In this document: positions 62,872 to 64,000 of the stretch, in pieces
Position numbering within the stretch: the stretch's first letter is position 1
How the letters are laid out: each line of letters begins with the position of its first letter
Source of the DNA: Cichorium intybus
Lineage: Eukaryota; Streptophyta; Magnoliopsida; Asterales; Asteraceae
Direction: 5' to 3'
Length of the DNA stretch: 64,000 nt
NCBI GenBank assembly: GCA_023525715.1
Contig: CM042009.1
Span: 125,409,819 to 125,473,818, forward strand
Position numbers and translations under genes: made by a program
The notes under the pieces: generated by a model
The model's database searches: none
What the model was told of the DNA's origin: nothing
What the model saw: the letters and a program-made list of their open reading frames with translations, nothing else

Positions 62872-64000
62872 TAGCCGAGTTCGAGTTTCATACTTTAGGA
62901 TCAAAGTGAACCAAGCTCAAGATCAAGATTTATGACTTTATACAAGCTGATATTGGGCTTGTTTAGGCTCAATATTGGTTCGACTCATTTACAGAAAATA
63001 ACAACTCTAAGATAGGAAGTCAGAGTTATAGGCGATTTAAACCCAAAATTTATCACCAAGATAATATTTGTATACTTATTAGTGAAAATATGATAATAAT
63101 AATCATCATTTACATCAAAAACTAACATGGAAATTCAAATTTTTTGAAGTTTACATACGACACCAGAGCTTGCATGTTTCTATGGTATATATTTCAATAG
63201 AATAAATACAACGAGATTTTAATTATTGTGTCATGAACACTGTTAATAGGGAAAAAATTATACATAAAATAAAAAATTGGAGTTCCACAGACACCCATCA
63301 AATGAAAATCAAACATGGTAACAAGAAATAGAATGCATACACAATTCTATACTCGACTAAATGATGAAGATATAATGAGATTCGATAAAACCTGATTTCC
63401 AGGTCAAGATTGATGACATTCTTAATAGCTTTTGACACATATCAAAGTCTAAACATTAATTCTAAAAACAACACATTTAAAGTACTAGATTTACCATCTA
63501 TATCATAGAGGAGTAGAGAGGGCGGTATGGGTGCAAGTTTCGAGTAGACAAGAGAGAGATATATATAGATAGATAGATAGTGTGTGTATGTGTGAGGGGG
63601 AGAGAACATGATCATGGATCTAGGGTATGGTCATGGTTCTAGTAATGATTAGGAACTAGGAGAATAAAGAAAAAGGAAAGTAAATAGGAGACTTGACGGA
63701 GGGGGCAGAGAGTGGATGGGTGGAGAGGTGGTCGATTGAGAGGGTGGCAACCAATGATTTAGAGGATGGAGGTATCTTTAAACCATGATCTTTATGATTT
63801 CAAATTTGAAAAAAGCAAGACAGACTGCAATACAAGAAATTCAAATAAAAAAGCAAAAAGTGAGCAAAATTATGAGACGTAGGGCAAGGGGTACCATTAA
63901 GTATTCATTTGAAACAATACCTAACTCATGAAGGAGAGTCACAAGGTGTCGGGGTGGAAGAACGGATGTAAGGATAATAATAGAGGGCGGTAGATGGTGG
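62872..64000. other. Non-coding right end of the window
   Basis: No gene recognised. A short GATA/GTGT microsatellite lies at 63558-63595 (ATATATAGATAGATAGATAG, then TGTGTGTATGTGTG). Confidence 0.45.

Overview
This window looks like intergenic nuclear DNA of a flowering plant, most likely a eudicot. I saw no intact host gene. The plant assignment rests on AT-rich sequence, very long (TA)n microsatellites, nested Ty3/gypsy (Tekay-like and Athila-like) and Ty1/copia elements, a FAR1-type Mutator-like element (MULE), hAT MITEs and a tRNA-derived SINE. Several families resemble ones I associate with Asteraceae, but that is an impression and the species cannot be fixed from sequence alone.

Layout. 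1-3341 is the 3' end of a chromodomain gypsy element with a 2.56-kb LTR. 3342-12892 is non-coding: a ~60-bp minisatellite, degraded GC-rich repeats, a promoter-like patch, a 0.2-kb tandem duplication and two back-to-back hairpins. 12893-13088 is a hAT MITE with a perfect 8-bp target duplication. 13259-14115 is a block of (TA)n arrays broken by a MITE and a half copy of it. 15673-16100 is a second hAT MITE, and 16193-17302 a solo gypsy LTR. 19207-28976 is a 9.8-kb MULE lying between two (TA)n arrays. It carries a broken FAR1-type transposase on the minus strand and, convergent to it, a plus-strand remnant that may derive from a captured Ulp1-like gene. Its introns are filled with tandem repeats built on one palindrome, TTTGCACATGTGCAAA.

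29833-50134 is an Athila-like retrotransposon on the minus strand: paired 973-bp LTRs, GACAC target duplication, tRNA-Asp primer site, broken gag, integrase and an env-like/ORF3 region. Its protease and RT core are gone. Instead an 878-bp segment (connection/RNase H to integrase zinc finger) is repeated in tandem about six times. A 5'-truncated Tekay-like element (39731-44750, plus strand) sits inside one repeat, and a solo copia-type LTR (31466-32358, TSD CCCAC) sits in the 3' region.

50135-64000 holds a decayed RT-like gene tail (51200-52258), a SINE, a minus-strand mosaic of Ty1/copia fragments (54400-58886) and that element's 5' LTR. The LTR is split by a 3.3-kb solo gypsy LTR (58944-62288, TSD GAAGC).

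How the parts relate: nesting gives relative ages. The RNase H array formed before the Tekay-like insertion, and the copia element at the right predates the solo LTR that splits it. The MULE and the 13.6-kb MITE share terminal motifs, CACATGTG-type palindromes and (TA)n flanks, so they look like autonomous and non-autonomous members of one microsatellite-targeting family.
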